Assembly (NCBI GenBank): GCA_017559135.1
Contig: JAFYSZ010000025.1
Span: forward strand, 60,930 to 124,929
Direction of reading: 5' to 3'
DNA from: Bacteroidales bacterium
Lineage (GTDB): Bacteria > Bacteroidota > Bacteroidia > Bacteroidales > P3
DNA length: 64,000 bases
In this document: positions 19,001 through 26,726 of the stretch, piece by piece
How the letters are laid out: each line of letters opens with the position of its first letter
Position numbering within the stretch: position 1 is the first letter of the stretch
The notes under the pieces: model-generated
The model's database searches: none
What the model was told of the DNA's origin: nothing
What the model saw: only the letters and a program-made list of their open reading frames with translations
Program-made: the position numbers and the translations under genes

Positions 19001-19597
19001 GTTATCGCATCAGGAGAAGATGTAAACATATTAGTAGTAGATACAGAAGTTTATTCAAACACAGGAGGACAAGCTTCAAAAGCAACACCTGTTGGAGCAA
19101 TAGCTAAATTCGCAGCATCAGGAAAGAGAATCCGTAAGAAAGACCTTGGTATGATAGCAACAACATACGGATACGTTTATGTTGCACAAGTATCAATAGG
19201 AGCAGACCCTGCACAATACTTAAAAGTATTAAAAGAAGCCGAAGCTTACAATGGACCATCATTGATCATAGCTTACGCTCCATGTATCAACCACGGAATC
19301 AAGATAGGAATGGGAAAAACACAAGAAGAAGGAAAACGCGCAGTAGAATGCGGATACTGGCACTTGTGGAGATACAATCCTGAGCTTGCAGCAGAAGGAA
19401 AGAATCCATTTACATTAGATTCAAAAGAACCAGATTGGAGTAAATTCCAAGCATTCATTGACGGAGAAGTACGTTACAACTCATTGAAGAAAGCATTCCC
19501 AGAAGAAGCAGCACAATTATTTGCAGCCTCAGAAGAAAATGCAAAATGGCGTTACGAATCTTACAAGAGAATGGCATCAATGGAATGGAATAAATAA
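16052..19597 (+). CDS. nifJ: Pyruvate:ferredoxin (flavodoxin) oxidoreductase
   Basis: The 1181-residue single-chain PFOR converts pyruvate and CoA to acetyl-CoA, CO2 and reduced ferredoxin. The N-terminal pyrimidine-binding domain starts with CDGNQACAHVAYMFSEVAAI and YPITPSSPMAEYVDEW. A ferredoxin domain around residues 690-765 carries CIQCNKCSLVCP and CTGCGNCVDVCP. The C-terminal TPP domain has ACAGCGETPYIKL, ANATGCSSIYGGS and GDGWGYDIGYGGLDH near residue 968. Length is normal for the family (about 1170-1200). It is transcribed alone, ends in a strong terminator and lies 1.3 kb from the divergent KOR operon. Codon use is even and A-ending, as for a highly expressed gene in this genome. Confidence 0.97.
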   Translation: MAKEKKFLTCDGNQACAHVAYMFSEVAAIYPITPSSPMAEYVDEWSANGRKNIFGETVKLVEMQSEAGAAGALHGSLQAGALSTTFTASQGLLLMIPNMYKIAGELLPGVLHVTARTIAAHALSIFGDHSDIYACRQTGFAMLSSASVQEAMDLAGVAHLSAIKGRVPFMHYFDGFRTSHEIQKIEALETEDMAALVDQDALRAYRENALNPEHPVTRGTAQNPDVFFQAREACNPYYEALPEIVADYMEKISQLTGREYKPFNYYGAADAENVIVAMGSVSDTIKEVIDYLAKKGEKLGLVTVHLYRPFSKKYFFAALPKTAKRICVLDRTKEAGANGDPLYLDVVEAIASCTCTEKPMVIGGRYGLSSKDTTPAQILSVVENLKSANPMNQFTVGIVDDVTNRSLPMLPEISMATEGTFEAKFYGLGADGTVGANKNSIKIIGDNTNKYCQAYFSYDSKKSGGFTCSHLRFGDNVIRSPYLVTTPDFVACHVFNYMNMYEVLKGIKPNGTFLLNSMFSAEETVERLSAKVKKELAEKNINFYIINATKIAEEIGLGNRTNTILQSAFFKIAEVIPYEVAVTAMKKAIDKSYGKKGENIVKMNYAAVDKGGEVIKIEVKKEWADACTCGCNCGEVAERPEFIKNVVDVINAQEGDTLPVSAFVGRENGTFPCGTSQYEKRGIAAHVPAWHAENCIQCNKCSLVCPHAAVRPFVFTADELAKTGNPTTIKAIGKEFEGMQFRVQISPLDCTGCGNCVDVCPAKIKALTMEPLHTQMEEAKVWDVVTKNVTYKSNLVEVGKSIKNSQFAQPLFEFSGACAGCGETPYIKLITQLFGERMMVANATGCSSIYGGSCPSMPYTTNAEGRGPAWANSLFEDNAEFGLGMATATRKMRDRVEDLMRKGLVCDCCTADQKALFQLWIDNRENAEITQKVYNSLVPTLGQCGCDICKELEANKQFIVKKSQWIFGGDGWGYDIGYGGLDHVIASGEDVNILVVDTEVYSNTGGQASKATPVGAIAKFAASGKRIRKKDLGMIATTYGYVYVAQVSIGADPAQYLKVLKEAEAYNGPSLIIAYAPCINHGIKIGMGKTQEEGKRAVECGYWHLWRYNPELAAEGKNPFTLDSKEPDWSKFQAFIDGEVRYNSLKKAFPEEAAQLFAASEENAKWRYESYKRMASMEWNK

Positions 19598-19616
19598 TCC
19601 AACCAAAGATTCATAA

Positions 19617-19657
19617 AAACAAAAAGGGAAATCCTCAAAGGGTTTCCCTTTTTGTTT
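19617..19657 (+). terminator. nifJ terminator, copy 1 of a duplicated element
   Basis: A perfect 15-base-pair stem (19617-19631 with 19643-19657) with an 11-base loop follows the nifJ stop by 20 bases. The core 19625-19653 recurs with one mismatch at 21144-21172 on the far side of the abortive-infection gene. Confidence 0.9.
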
Positions 19658-19714
19658 ATTGAAATCTTTACATAATATATTGATTTTTTCTTACAGACAA
19701 AATAATCCTAATTT

Positions 19715-19740
19715 TAATTATGGCGAATTCGCCACAATTA
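19715..19740. promoter_or_regulatory. 26-base near-perfect palindrome upstream of the Abi gene
   Basis: The two 13-base halves match at 12 of 13 positions and the central 14 bases (TGGCGAATTCGCCA) are fully palindromic. It lies 32 bases upstream of the -33 element of the downstream gene and is GC-richer than its surroundings, as expected for a protein-binding operator. No candidate binding protein is encoded next to it. Confidence 0.5.
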
Positions 19741-19771
19741 CCAACACTATAAACAGAAGAATCAAAAATAA

Positions 19772-19803
19772 TTTGGTCAATTTTAGTTTTTGCTATACAT
19801 TTG
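19772..19803 (+). promoter_or_regulatory. Predicted promoter of the Abi-like gene
   Basis: TTTG (19772-19775), a 20-base spacer and TACATTTG (19796-19803) match both Bacteroidota elements. Because the -7 element overlaps the alternative TTG start at 19801, translation must begin further downstream, at 19852. Confidence 0.75.
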
Positions 19804-19851
19804 CAGACAAAGATACAATGTAAAGATTTTATAACTAAAAGTGGTAATTGT

Positions 19852-21096
19852 ATGGATAAGGAAAAGAAAGAACAATGTAAATATTGGAAATATGTTAAAG
19901 AATCATGGGGTGAATTCAATGAATGGTTAAGTAATAAATTATTGTTAAGTAAGTGGCTTTATATAATTGTTACGATTTCGTTGACATTACTTTTTGTATA
20001 TTATTTTAATTGGGATGGATTAGGAGAATTTGGTGAATTTTTTGGTGGTTTTATAGGAACGATATTTACAATGATAAGTCTTCTACTTGTTATACGAACT
20101 TTTGAGTCTCAACGAAAAGAATCAAAAGATCAACGTAACGATGCTGCAATACAAAGATTTAATGATATGTTTTTTGAACTATTGAGAGTGTATCAAGAAC
20201 AAGTAAAAGAATTGTGTATAAAAGGTAAAGATGGAAAAGAATATTGTGGGAAAGAGTTTTTTGTAAAAGGTATTGAAAATGTCAATCAAGAATTTTTGAA
20301 AAAATATAAAAAATCAGCTAATAGTTATACGAAGTATGCTAAAAGAGCTTATATGACTTTTTATGAGAATAATAAAAGTAAGCTTGGGGCATATTTTAGA
20401 ACATTATTTAGAATTTTTGATCTTATTGATAACTCTATTTTGGATACTAAACAAAGAAAAGAATATGCCAAAATACTTAGAGCTCAATTATCAGAAAACG
20501 AATTGTTTTTTATTCGGTATAACGCTATGACGATATATAGTAGCGATGAGAATAAGGAATATATAAACAAATACAATCTATTGAAACATTTACCTATTTT
20601 TGAATTGATCGAATTTGAAGAAGAATGTAAAAAAATAAATATTACAAAAAATAAAAATAGTGAAAGTATAAATGCTATTTATTATGATATTCGCAAAACT
20701 CTAAAAGATATTTTAAAGAAATATAATAGTAATCAATATACATTAGGTACATCTAAAAGTATAGAATTGTCAAAGTTTACTAAAAAACATAAATTATTTA
20801 TAACTTTACAAGAAAAATATAAAATTGAGTTTAAATATACAATGGATAAAAGCGTTAGAACAACAACTCATCCAAACTTTAAGTTTTTTGATGACCTTGA
20901 TCAATCAAAAAAGACTAAATTACTTTTATTATTTATTGATGAACTGTTTTTTGATTCTAACTTTTCTGAATTTAACAAACGAATTTATGGAGGAGAAGGT
21001 GTAGAAATAAAAGAAGATTCAAATAATAATGAGAACCAAATTATTATAACGATAGAGAATAAAAACAGAAAACCACTTAGATTAAAGAAAGTATGA
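19852..21096 (+). CDS. Putative phage abortive-infection (AbiC-like) membrane protein
   Basis: From the ATG at 19852 the product has 414 residues. Two membrane helices (about 34-52 and 63-81) enclose a short acidic loop. GEFFGGFIGTIFTMISLLLVIRTFESQRKES, given here only by position 61-91, is the characteristic second helix and charged follow-on of proteins annotated as putative phage abortive infection proteins. The rest is a lysine-rich, mostly helical cytoplasmic domain. Family members are thought to stop growth or kill the infected cell; mechanism is not established. The gene stands alone with its own promoter and an upstream palindrome, and is bracketed by two near-identical terminators, which suggests it was added as a cassette. 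The ORF can be read from a TTG at 19801, but the promoter overlaps that codon. Confidence 0.7.
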   Translation: MDKEKKEQCKYWKYVKESWGEFNEWLSNKLLLSKWLYIIVTISLTLLFVYYFNWDGLGEFGEFFGGFIGTIFTMISLLLVIRTFESQRKESKDQRNDAAIQRFNDMFFELLRVYQEQVKELCIKGKDGKEYCGKEFFVKGIENVNQEFLKKYKKSANSYTKYAKRAYMTFYENNKSKLGAYFRTLFRIFDLIDNSILDTKQRKEYAKILRAQLSENELFFIRYNAMTIYSSDENKEYINKYNLLKHLPIFELIEFEEECKKINITKNKNSESINAIYYDIRKTLKDILKKYNSNQYTLGTSKSIELSKFTKKHKLFITLQEKYKIEFKYTMDKSVRTTTHPNFKFFDDLDQSKKTKLLLLFIDELFFDSNFSEFNKRIYGGEGVEIKEDSNNNENQIIITIENKNRKPLRLKKV

Positions 21097-21143
21097 TCAT
21101 AATCAAAAAGATAATTAAGCAATCTTTCTTTTATTAAACAAAT

Positions 21144-21172
21144 AGGGAAATCTTCAAAGGGTTTCCCTTTTT
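21144..21172. terminator. Terminator, copy 2 of the nifJ element
   Basis: The stem AGGGAAA...TTTCCCT with T-run repeats 28 of 29 bases of 19625-19653. It lies between the convergent Abi-like gene and the DUF6078-like gene and probably serves both. Confidence 0.8.
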
Positions 21173-21597
21173 TATTTCCACAAAGTCTCTTCTCTGATTT
21201 CGTCAAAGGTGATTTCGTAGCCGTAGGAAGAGAAAAGTTTTGCGATATACTCTTGATCTTCTGGGGTAATCGGCATTTTGCCATTTCTTCTTTCATAATA
21301 ATAAGTATGTCCGAAGTGTTGAATCAATTCCTTTCGCATATTAGCAATGTCTTTTGCCTTAACCTCCTCAAAAGAGCTCTTCATGCCGTATGCAACTCTT
21401 ACTTTTTTATTTTCTAAGAAATATTTACAATTTGTTTCGTTGAACTTCAAAACATTAACTGCAACTAACAAATCACTATCCTCGCTATTTCTAAGAGCGA
21501 CTATTCTTCTTAAACATTTTTCTCCAAGCAAACATTTTTCATTCCAACAAACCACGAAACTATTAGGTTTGTTTTCAAAATTAATATCTATTTCCAT
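21172..21597 (-). CDS. Small conserved Bacteroidota protein (DUF6078-like)
   Basis: The 141-residue cytoplasmic product has no signal peptide or membrane helix. Its N-terminal third has closely spaced cysteines (CWNEKCLLGEKCLRRIVALR, about residues 17-36), and the C-terminal half is helical and charged, with YYYERRNGKMPITPEDQEYI. From memory this resembles the Bacteroidota family labelled DUF6078; the assignment should be treated as tentative and no function is known. The gene is convergent with the Abi-like gene and its stop codon overlaps the shared terminator. Confidence 0.65.
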   Translation of the reverse strand: MEIDINFENKPNSFVVCWNEKCLLGEKCLRRIVALRNSEDSDLLVAVNVLKFNETNCKYFLENKKVRVAYGMKSSFEEVKAKDIANMRKELIQHFGHTYYYERRNGKMPITPEDQEYIAKLFSSYGYEITFDEIREETLWK

Positions 21598-21653
21598 ACT
21601 ATTATTTTATTATTAAAACGCAAAAAACTATCACTTTATTACATTACATCAGC

Positions 21654-21694
21654 TTCGTACTATTAGTTTAATCTGATTAAATTAGTAGTACGAA
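21654..21694. repeat. Long inverted repeat (20-bp hairpin)
   Basis: Bases 21654-21673 pair with 21675-21694 with 18 Watson-Crick and 2 wobble pairs and virtually no loop. There is no T-run on either side, so it is not an ordinary terminator. It lies between divergent genes, 288 bases upstream of nrdJ. Confidence 0.7.
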
Positions 21695-21951
21695 CACATT
21701 AAAATACTATTTTAAATAGATTAAAACAGACTTAAACAATAGGAAAAAATTAAAATATACTTAGTTTAGAAAAATAAAAAGGCTTCTTATAGAAATTATC
21801 ACTTTTTTCACAACTTTTTTTTCAAATTTAAATAGCGAAAATATTTTTTTAACAATTACTTTCTTTGTCTTATCAAAGGTTTAGTTAGGTTTGTAAAAAC
21901 ATTGTTAATAAGTCTGAATAATTATTGATAATTTAGAACAAATCTTCTTTG

Positions 21952-21959
21952 TATTTTTG
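21952..21959 (+). promoter_or_regulatory. Predicted -7 element of nrdJ
   Basis: TATTTTTG matches TAnnTTTG and stands 22 bases before the ATG. The only upstream ATTG is 24 bases away, longer than the normal spacer. Confidence 0.5.
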
Positions 21960-21981
21960 CTACAAATTTAAGTAAGGTTTT

Positions 21982-24624
21982 ATGGAATGGGTTTTGTTTC
22001 AAATGGAGGAAGAAAATGACAAGACGCTCAATGCAGAATCGCTTTTGAGTAAGCCTCTTATGGAACAAAAACCAAAGGATTATAATAAGAAAACAGAAGA
22101 GAAAGATATGTCTAAAACAGTTTTAGAAAGAGAAGAGATTGTAAAGTCATCAGTAAAGTACTTTAAAGAAGATGCTTTGGCGGCAGATGTATGGATAAAC
22201 AAGTATGCACTAAGAGATGGAGATAAGATTTATGAACTTAATCCTGATCAAATGCACAAACGTTTAGCAAAAGAGTTTGCAAGAATTGAAAATAAATACG
22301 CAAATCCGCTTTCGGAACAAGAAATCTATGAGTTGCTTAAAGATTTCAAATATATAATTCCGCAAGGCAGTCCAATGTCTGGTATAGGTAATGACTTTCA
22401 AGTGGTTTCTTTGTCAAACTGTTTTGTGATCGGCAATTCTGCAAATTCAGACTCTTATGGAGGAATTTTAAAGATTGATGAGGAGCAAGTTCAGTTGATG
22501 AAAAGAAGAGGAGGTGTAGGACACGATCTTTCTCATATTAGACCAAAATTCTCTCCTGTTAAAAACTCGGCTTTAACCTCCACAGGAATTGTGCCTTTTA
22601 TGGAAAGATATTCCAATACTACCAAAGAAGTGGCACAAGGTGGTAGAAGAGGAGCGTTAATGTTGTCAATTTCTATCAAACACCCTGATGCGGAAGATTT
22701 TATTGATGCAAAAATGGAGCAAGGTAAGATTACAGGTGCAAATGTTTCGGTAAGAATTGACGATGAGTTTATGCGTTGTGTCGTAAGTGGCAAACCATAC
22801 AAACAACAATATCCAATAGATTCTCCAAATCCTTCTGTAGTTAAAGAAATAGACGCAAGAGCTCTTTGGAAAAAGATAATAAAAAATGCTTGGCAAAGTG
22901 CAGAGCCGGGAGTTTTGTTTTGGGATACAATAATTCGTGAATCAGTTGCTGATAGTTATGCTTCATTTGGATTTAAAACTATTTCTACAAATCCTTGTGG
23001 TGAAATTCCTTTGTGTGCATACGATAGTTGTCGTCTATTAGCAATAAATCTATATTCATACGTTAAGAATCCGTTTACAGATAAAGCGGAATTTGATTTT
23101 GAACTCTTTAAAGAACACGTTCAAAAAGGACAAAAACTTATGGACGACTTAATTGACTTGGAGATTGAAAAGATTGAAAAGATTTTAGAAAAGATTGAGT
23201 CGGATCCAGAAGATGATGAAATCAAGAGAGTTGAGAAAAACCTTTGGTTAAATATTAAATTAAAATGCTTGGAAGGTAGAAGAACAGGATTTGGTATTAC
23301 TGCCGAAGGAGATATGTTAGCCGCAATGGGATTAACATACGGAAGCGATGAGGCAATCGATTTTTCAGTTGAGGTTCACAAAACATTAGCATGTGCAGCA
23401 TATCGTTCGTCTGCAATTATGGCAAAAGATAGAGGATCATTCCCTATTTATGATTCAAAATTAGAAGCAAAAAATCCATTTATACAAAGACTTAAAGAAG
23501 CAGATAAAGAATTGTATGCAATGATGTTGGAATATGGAAGAAGAAACATTGCATTGCTTACAATAGCACCAACAGGTAGTGTAAGTATTTGTACACAAAC
23601 CTCTTCTGGAATAGAACCTGCATTCTTAGTTTCTTACAAAAGAAGAAGAAAAGTCAATCCAAACGATAGCAATGCAACAATTTCTTTCTACGATAAAGAA
23701 GGACAAGCATGGGAAGAATACAATGTGTTGCATCATAAGTTCGCTCTTTGGGCAGAAATCAATGGATATGATGTTAAATCATTAGAAAAATTACCAGAAG
23801 CAGAACTTCAAGAAATTATTTCAAAGTCTCCTTACAACAATGCAACAGCAAACAATATCAATTGGGTGAATAAAGTTAAGATGCAAGGAGCAATTCAAAA
23901 GTGGGTAGACCATTCTATTTCGGTAACTGTTAATATTCCAAAAGAAACTACCGAAGAAGTCGTAGCACAAATCTATCAAACAGCATGGGAATCGGGTTGT
24001 AAAGGAATGACTATTTATCGTGATGGTTCAAGAGACGGAGTTTTGGTTTCTCACAATACAAAAGATTCTTCATCTTTCACAGAAACAAAAGCACCTAAGC
24101 GTCCTAAGAAATTAGAAGCAGAAATTATTCGTTTCCAAAATGACAAAGAAAAATGGATTGCAGTAGTTGGCTTATACGAAGGACATCCTTACGAAATATT
24201 CTCAGGAAAAGCAGAAAACTTTGCATTACCTTCAACAATAGATAAAGGTTGGGTGATAAGAGTTAAAGAAGGAAGTATGCCAGCTCGTTATGATTTTCAA
24301 TTCCTTGACCAAGATGGCTACAAAGTTACAATAGAAGGACTTTCTCGAATGTTCAAAAAAGAATATTGGAACTACGCAAAACTTATTTCAGGAATACTTC
24401 GACACGGTATGCCAATACAAAACGTAATAGAATTAGTGTCTAAATTAACTCTTGACACAGATACAATCAATACTTGGAAGAATGGAATCGCTCGTGCTTT
24501 GAAACGCTATGTAAAAGACGGCACTATTGTAGAAGGAGAAAAGTGTCCGCAATGTGGAGATAACGTAATCTATACAGGAGGCTGCAAACAATGTGCATCA
24601 TGCGGTTGGAGCAAATGTAGTTAA
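21982..24624 (+). CDS. nrdJ: Adenosylcobalamin-dependent (class II) ribonucleotide reductase
   Basis: The 880-residue enzyme reduces ribonucleotides to deoxyribonucleotides, using adenosylcobalamin to start the radical and so working with or without oxygen. NPCGEIPL at 337-344 contains the thiyl-radical Cys339; Cys147 (SLSNCFVIG) is one of the redox-active pair. GGVGHDLSHIRPKFSPV and GGRRGALMLSISIKHPDAED are class II substrate-site motifs. The tail has closely spaced cysteines (CPQCGDN ... GCKQCASCGWSKCS), matching the zinc-ribbon/redox tail of this family. There is no N-terminal ATP cone; the first 45 residues are a variable extension. Met43 would give a shorter start, but the promoter fits the ATG at 21982. 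A helix-hairpin-helix gene follows after 29 bases. Confidence 0.95.
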   Translation: MEWVLFQMEEENDKTLNAESLLSKPLMEQKPKDYNKKTEEKDMSKTVLEREEIVKSSVKYFKEDALAADVWINKYALRDGDKIYELNPDQMHKRLAKEFARIENKYANPLSEQEIYELLKDFKYIIPQGSPMSGIGNDFQVVSLSNCFVIGNSANSDSYGGILKIDEEQVQLMKRRGGVGHDLSHIRPKFSPVKNSALTSTGIVPFMERYSNTTKEVAQGGRRGALMLSISIKHPDAEDFIDAKMEQGKITGANVSVRIDDEFMRCVVSGKPYKQQYPIDSPNPSVVKEIDARALWKKIIKNAWQSAEPGVLFWDTIIRESVADSYASFGFKTISTNPCGEIPLCAYDSCRLLAINLYSYVKNPFTDKAEFDFELFKEHVQKGQKLMDDLIDLEIEKIEKILEKIESDPEDDEIKRVEKNLWLNIKLKCLEGRRTGFGITAEGDMLAAMGLTYGSDEAIDFSVEVHKTLACAAYRSSAIMAKDRGSFPIYDSKLEAKNPFIQRLKEADKELYAMMLEYGRRNIALLTIAPTGSVSICTQTSSGIEPAFLVSYKRRRKVNPNDSNATISFYDKEGQAWEEYNVLHHKFALWAEINGYDVKSLEKLPEAELQEIISKSPYNNATANNINWVNKVKMQGAIQKWVDHSISVTVNIPKETTEEVVAQIYQTAWESGCKGMTIYRDGSRDGVLVSHNTKDSSSFTETKAPKRPKKLEAEIIRFQNDKEKWIAVVGLYEGHPYEIFSGKAENFALPSTIDKGWVIRVKEGSMPARYDFQFLDQDGYKVTIEGLSRMFKKEYWNYAKLISGILRHGMPIQNVIELVSKLTLDTDTINTWKNGIARALKRYVKDGTIVEGEKCPQCGDNVIYTGGCKQCASCGWSKCS

Positions 24625-24653
24625 GAAAAAATAAAAACCTAAATAGGCGTAAG

Positions 24654-26636
24654 ATGAAATGTAAAAGATTGATTTTATTATTTTGTCTTACGCTTTTTTT
24701 ATTGCCTTTGCGTTCTCAAACAACAGATGACCTTTTAGAAAGAAGAATAAAGCAGATAGAAGACATAGAAATAAGTGCTGAGTCAAAGGAAGAATTGATA
24801 GAATTTCTCTATTCCTTAAAAACCAATCCCCTTAATCTTAATTCCGCAAAAGAAAGCGAACTACAACTCTTAGGATTAGACGACTTTCAAATCTTTTCCT
24901 TACATCACTACATCTCCGAAACAGGAGAATTAAAAAGTATTCACGAATTATCAGTTATTAACGGCTTTACACCTCAGTTAATAGAAGAAATCCTACCCTT
25001 TGTCTGTGTAAAACCGATGAGGTATCAACCCTCGCTCCGTTTAGATTCTGTTTTCACAAAAGGAAAGCACGAATTACGCACACAATACAAACAAATATTA
25101 GAAAAATCCAAAGGATACCTTCGTCAAGACGGCAAAGGCTATCAAGGAATGCCCTTTTCCTCGCAGTTAAGATACAATTTCTCATATTTTGATCGCTTAG
25201 AATTTTCATTTGTTGCAGATAAAGACGCAGGAGAGCCTTCTTTGATAGATTATTACTCTGCTCAACTAACCTTACGCAATATTTCCTTTGTGCAACAACT
25301 TACAATAGGGGATTATCGTCTTAACTTTGGAGAAGGATTAGCAATAGGACAAGGATTTTCTCTCTCTTATCTCAACAATGACGCCATATTAAAAAACAGA
25401 AACTTCGGAATAAAGCCACATCGTTCAAGTACAGAATACGGATACAATAGAGGAATAGCCGCAAACCTGAAATTATGGAATACAGACTTGTTTCTCTTTG
25501 CAAGTATTGACAAAATAGACTATTCAGGCAGTATTTTAACAACGGGACTTCACCGAACAGAATCGGAAATAACAAAAAAAGACTCAAATCTTGCACGAAT
25601 GTTTGGCTCACACCTCAATTACGAAAACAAAGGCTTGCAATTAGGAACAACATTTCTTTACTACGATTACCAAGATTCAATAAAACATAACTCTTCTGCC
25701 TATCAACAATATTATTTCTCAGGAAAACAAAACTCTGTTCTTTCAGTTAATGCCTCTTATCTTTATAAACGTCTAAGATTCTTTGCAGAAGGAGCAATGA
25801 GTCAAAACAAAGCAAAAGCCTTTCTTTGCGGAGCACAAATAAATCTTGCATACAAAACACTACTTTCATTTTCTTTGAGAAATTATGATAAAGATTATCA
25901 AAGTTTTTATGCAAACAGCATAGGCGTTCAAACAAAAATAGCAAACGAACAAGGCTTTAACATAAATTTTTCGCATAGACTAAATTCAAAACTAAGTTAT
26001 TATTTAGCAGCAGACTTTTTCCGTTTTCCATTTCAAACATATATAAGTCAAGAAGGGGCAAAGGGAATGAAAATTCGTGGAGAAATAAATTATAATCCAA
26101 GTGAAAAAACACTCTTACGCCTAACCTACAAATTCAATAATAGAGAAGAAGATGTAAAACAAGGCGATACAGAAATACTTCATTACAATATTTTGCAACA
26201 AATTCAACTTTATCTTCAAACACAATTAACAGAAAATTTTTATCTACACTCTCGTACAGGATATTCTCATACTCATACTTTTTCTTCAAACAAAGACAAC
26301 GGATATTATTTTCTTGTTGAGGGGATTTATAAACATAAGAATTTCCCTTTGCAACTTAATTTGCGATATGCTTATTTTGACACAAAAAACTATGATAATC
26401 GTTTCTCGGTTTATGAATATAATTTGCCGATGAATTATTCTGTTGCCTCGCTTTATGATGTTGGACATAGGGGATATTTGTTTTGTAAAATCAATTTGAC
26501 GAAAAAGATAGAATTATCATTGAGATATGCCGCAACTCTCTTTACTGAGAAAGAAGAAATCTCCTCTGGTAACGACCAAATTCCTCATTCTCACAAGCAA
26601 GAAGTAGGATTTCAAATTCATATAAAACTTCCCTAA
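24654..26636 (+). CDS. Exported helix-hairpin-helix protein with beta-barrel-like C-terminal region
   Basis: The 660-residue product has a signal peptide (residues 1-21, ending LRSQ), then two helix-hairpin-helix-like units at about 45-120 (NPLNLNSAKESELQLLGL and KSIHELSVINGFTPQLIEEI). The first resembles the ComEA-type DNA-binding repeat. The remaining 530 residues are rich in alternating aromatic strands (LRYNFSYFDRLEFSFVAD, LTIGDYRLNFGEGLAIGQGF and later repeats), consistent with an outer-membrane barrel. Proteins of this architecture are widespread in Bacteroidota but uncharacterised to my knowledge. It is 29 bases after nrdJ and ends at a bidirectional terminator. A role in DNA binding at the envelope is possible but unproven. 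Confidence 0.75.
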   Translation: MKCKRLILLFCLTLFLLPLRSQTTDDLLERRIKQIEDIEISAESKEELIEFLYSLKTNPLNLNSAKESELQLLGLDDFQIFSLHHYISETGELKSIHELSVINGFTPQLIEEILPFVCVKPMRYQPSLRLDSVFTKGKHELRTQYKQILEKSKGYLRQDGKGYQGMPFSSQLRYNFSYFDRLEFSFVADKDAGEPSLIDYYSAQLTLRNISFVQQLTIGDYRLNFGEGLAIGQGFSLSYLNNDAILKNRNFGIKPHRSSTEYGYNRGIAANLKLWNTDLFLFASIDKIDYSGSILTTGLHRTESEITKKDSNLARMFGSHLNYENKGLQLGTTFLYYDYQDSIKHNSSAYQQYYFSGKQNSVLSVNASYLYKRLRFFAEGAMSQNKAKAFLCGAQINLAYKTLLSFSLRNYDKDYQSFYANSIGVQTKIANEQGFNINFSHRLNSKLSYYLAADFFRFPFQTYISQEGAKGMKIRGEINYNPSEKTLLRLTYKFNNREEDVKQGDTEILHYNILQQIQLYLQTQLTENFYLHSRTGYSHTHTFSSNKDNGYYFLVEGIYKHKNFPLQLNLRYAYFDTKNYDNRFSVYEYNLPMNYSVASLYDVGHRGYLFCKINLTKKIELSLRYAATLFTEKEEISSGNDQIPHSHKQEVGFQIHIKLP

Positions 26637-26642
26637 AATAAG

Positions 26643-26721
26643 TCTAAGAAATAAAAAAATAACTCTATGATTTAAGAAATTATTTCATAGAGTTATTTTT
26701 TTAAAACAAAGAAATATTTTT
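26643..26721. repeat. 79-base repeat, copy 1, containing a bidirectional terminator
   Basis: An 18-base-pair stem (26653-26670 with 26685-26702) with a 14-base loop is flanked by A-run and T-run, so it can stop transcription from both sides. The whole 79 bases recur at 28714-28792 with only two differences. It lies between the convergent helix-hairpin-helix and AraC genes. Confidence 0.9.
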
Positions 26722-26726
26722 CAGAT

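Larger units (their letters stand above)
21598..21981. other. Divergent intergenic region upstream of nrdJ
   Basis: No gene is seen in these 384 bases. They hold a 20-base-pair hairpin (21654-21694), AT-rich sequence, and the nrdJ -7 element at 21952-21959. I looked for a cobalamin riboswitch because the enzyme needs B12, and saw no B12-box-like core. Confidence 0.5.

Noticed and set aside
19801..19851. TTG start extending the Abi-like protein by 17 residues
   Set aside because: The -7 promoter element covers this codon.
21598..21981. Cobalamin riboswitch upstream of the B12-dependent reductase
   Set aside because: No B12-box-like core or matching pairing was found; only an unrelated hairpin.
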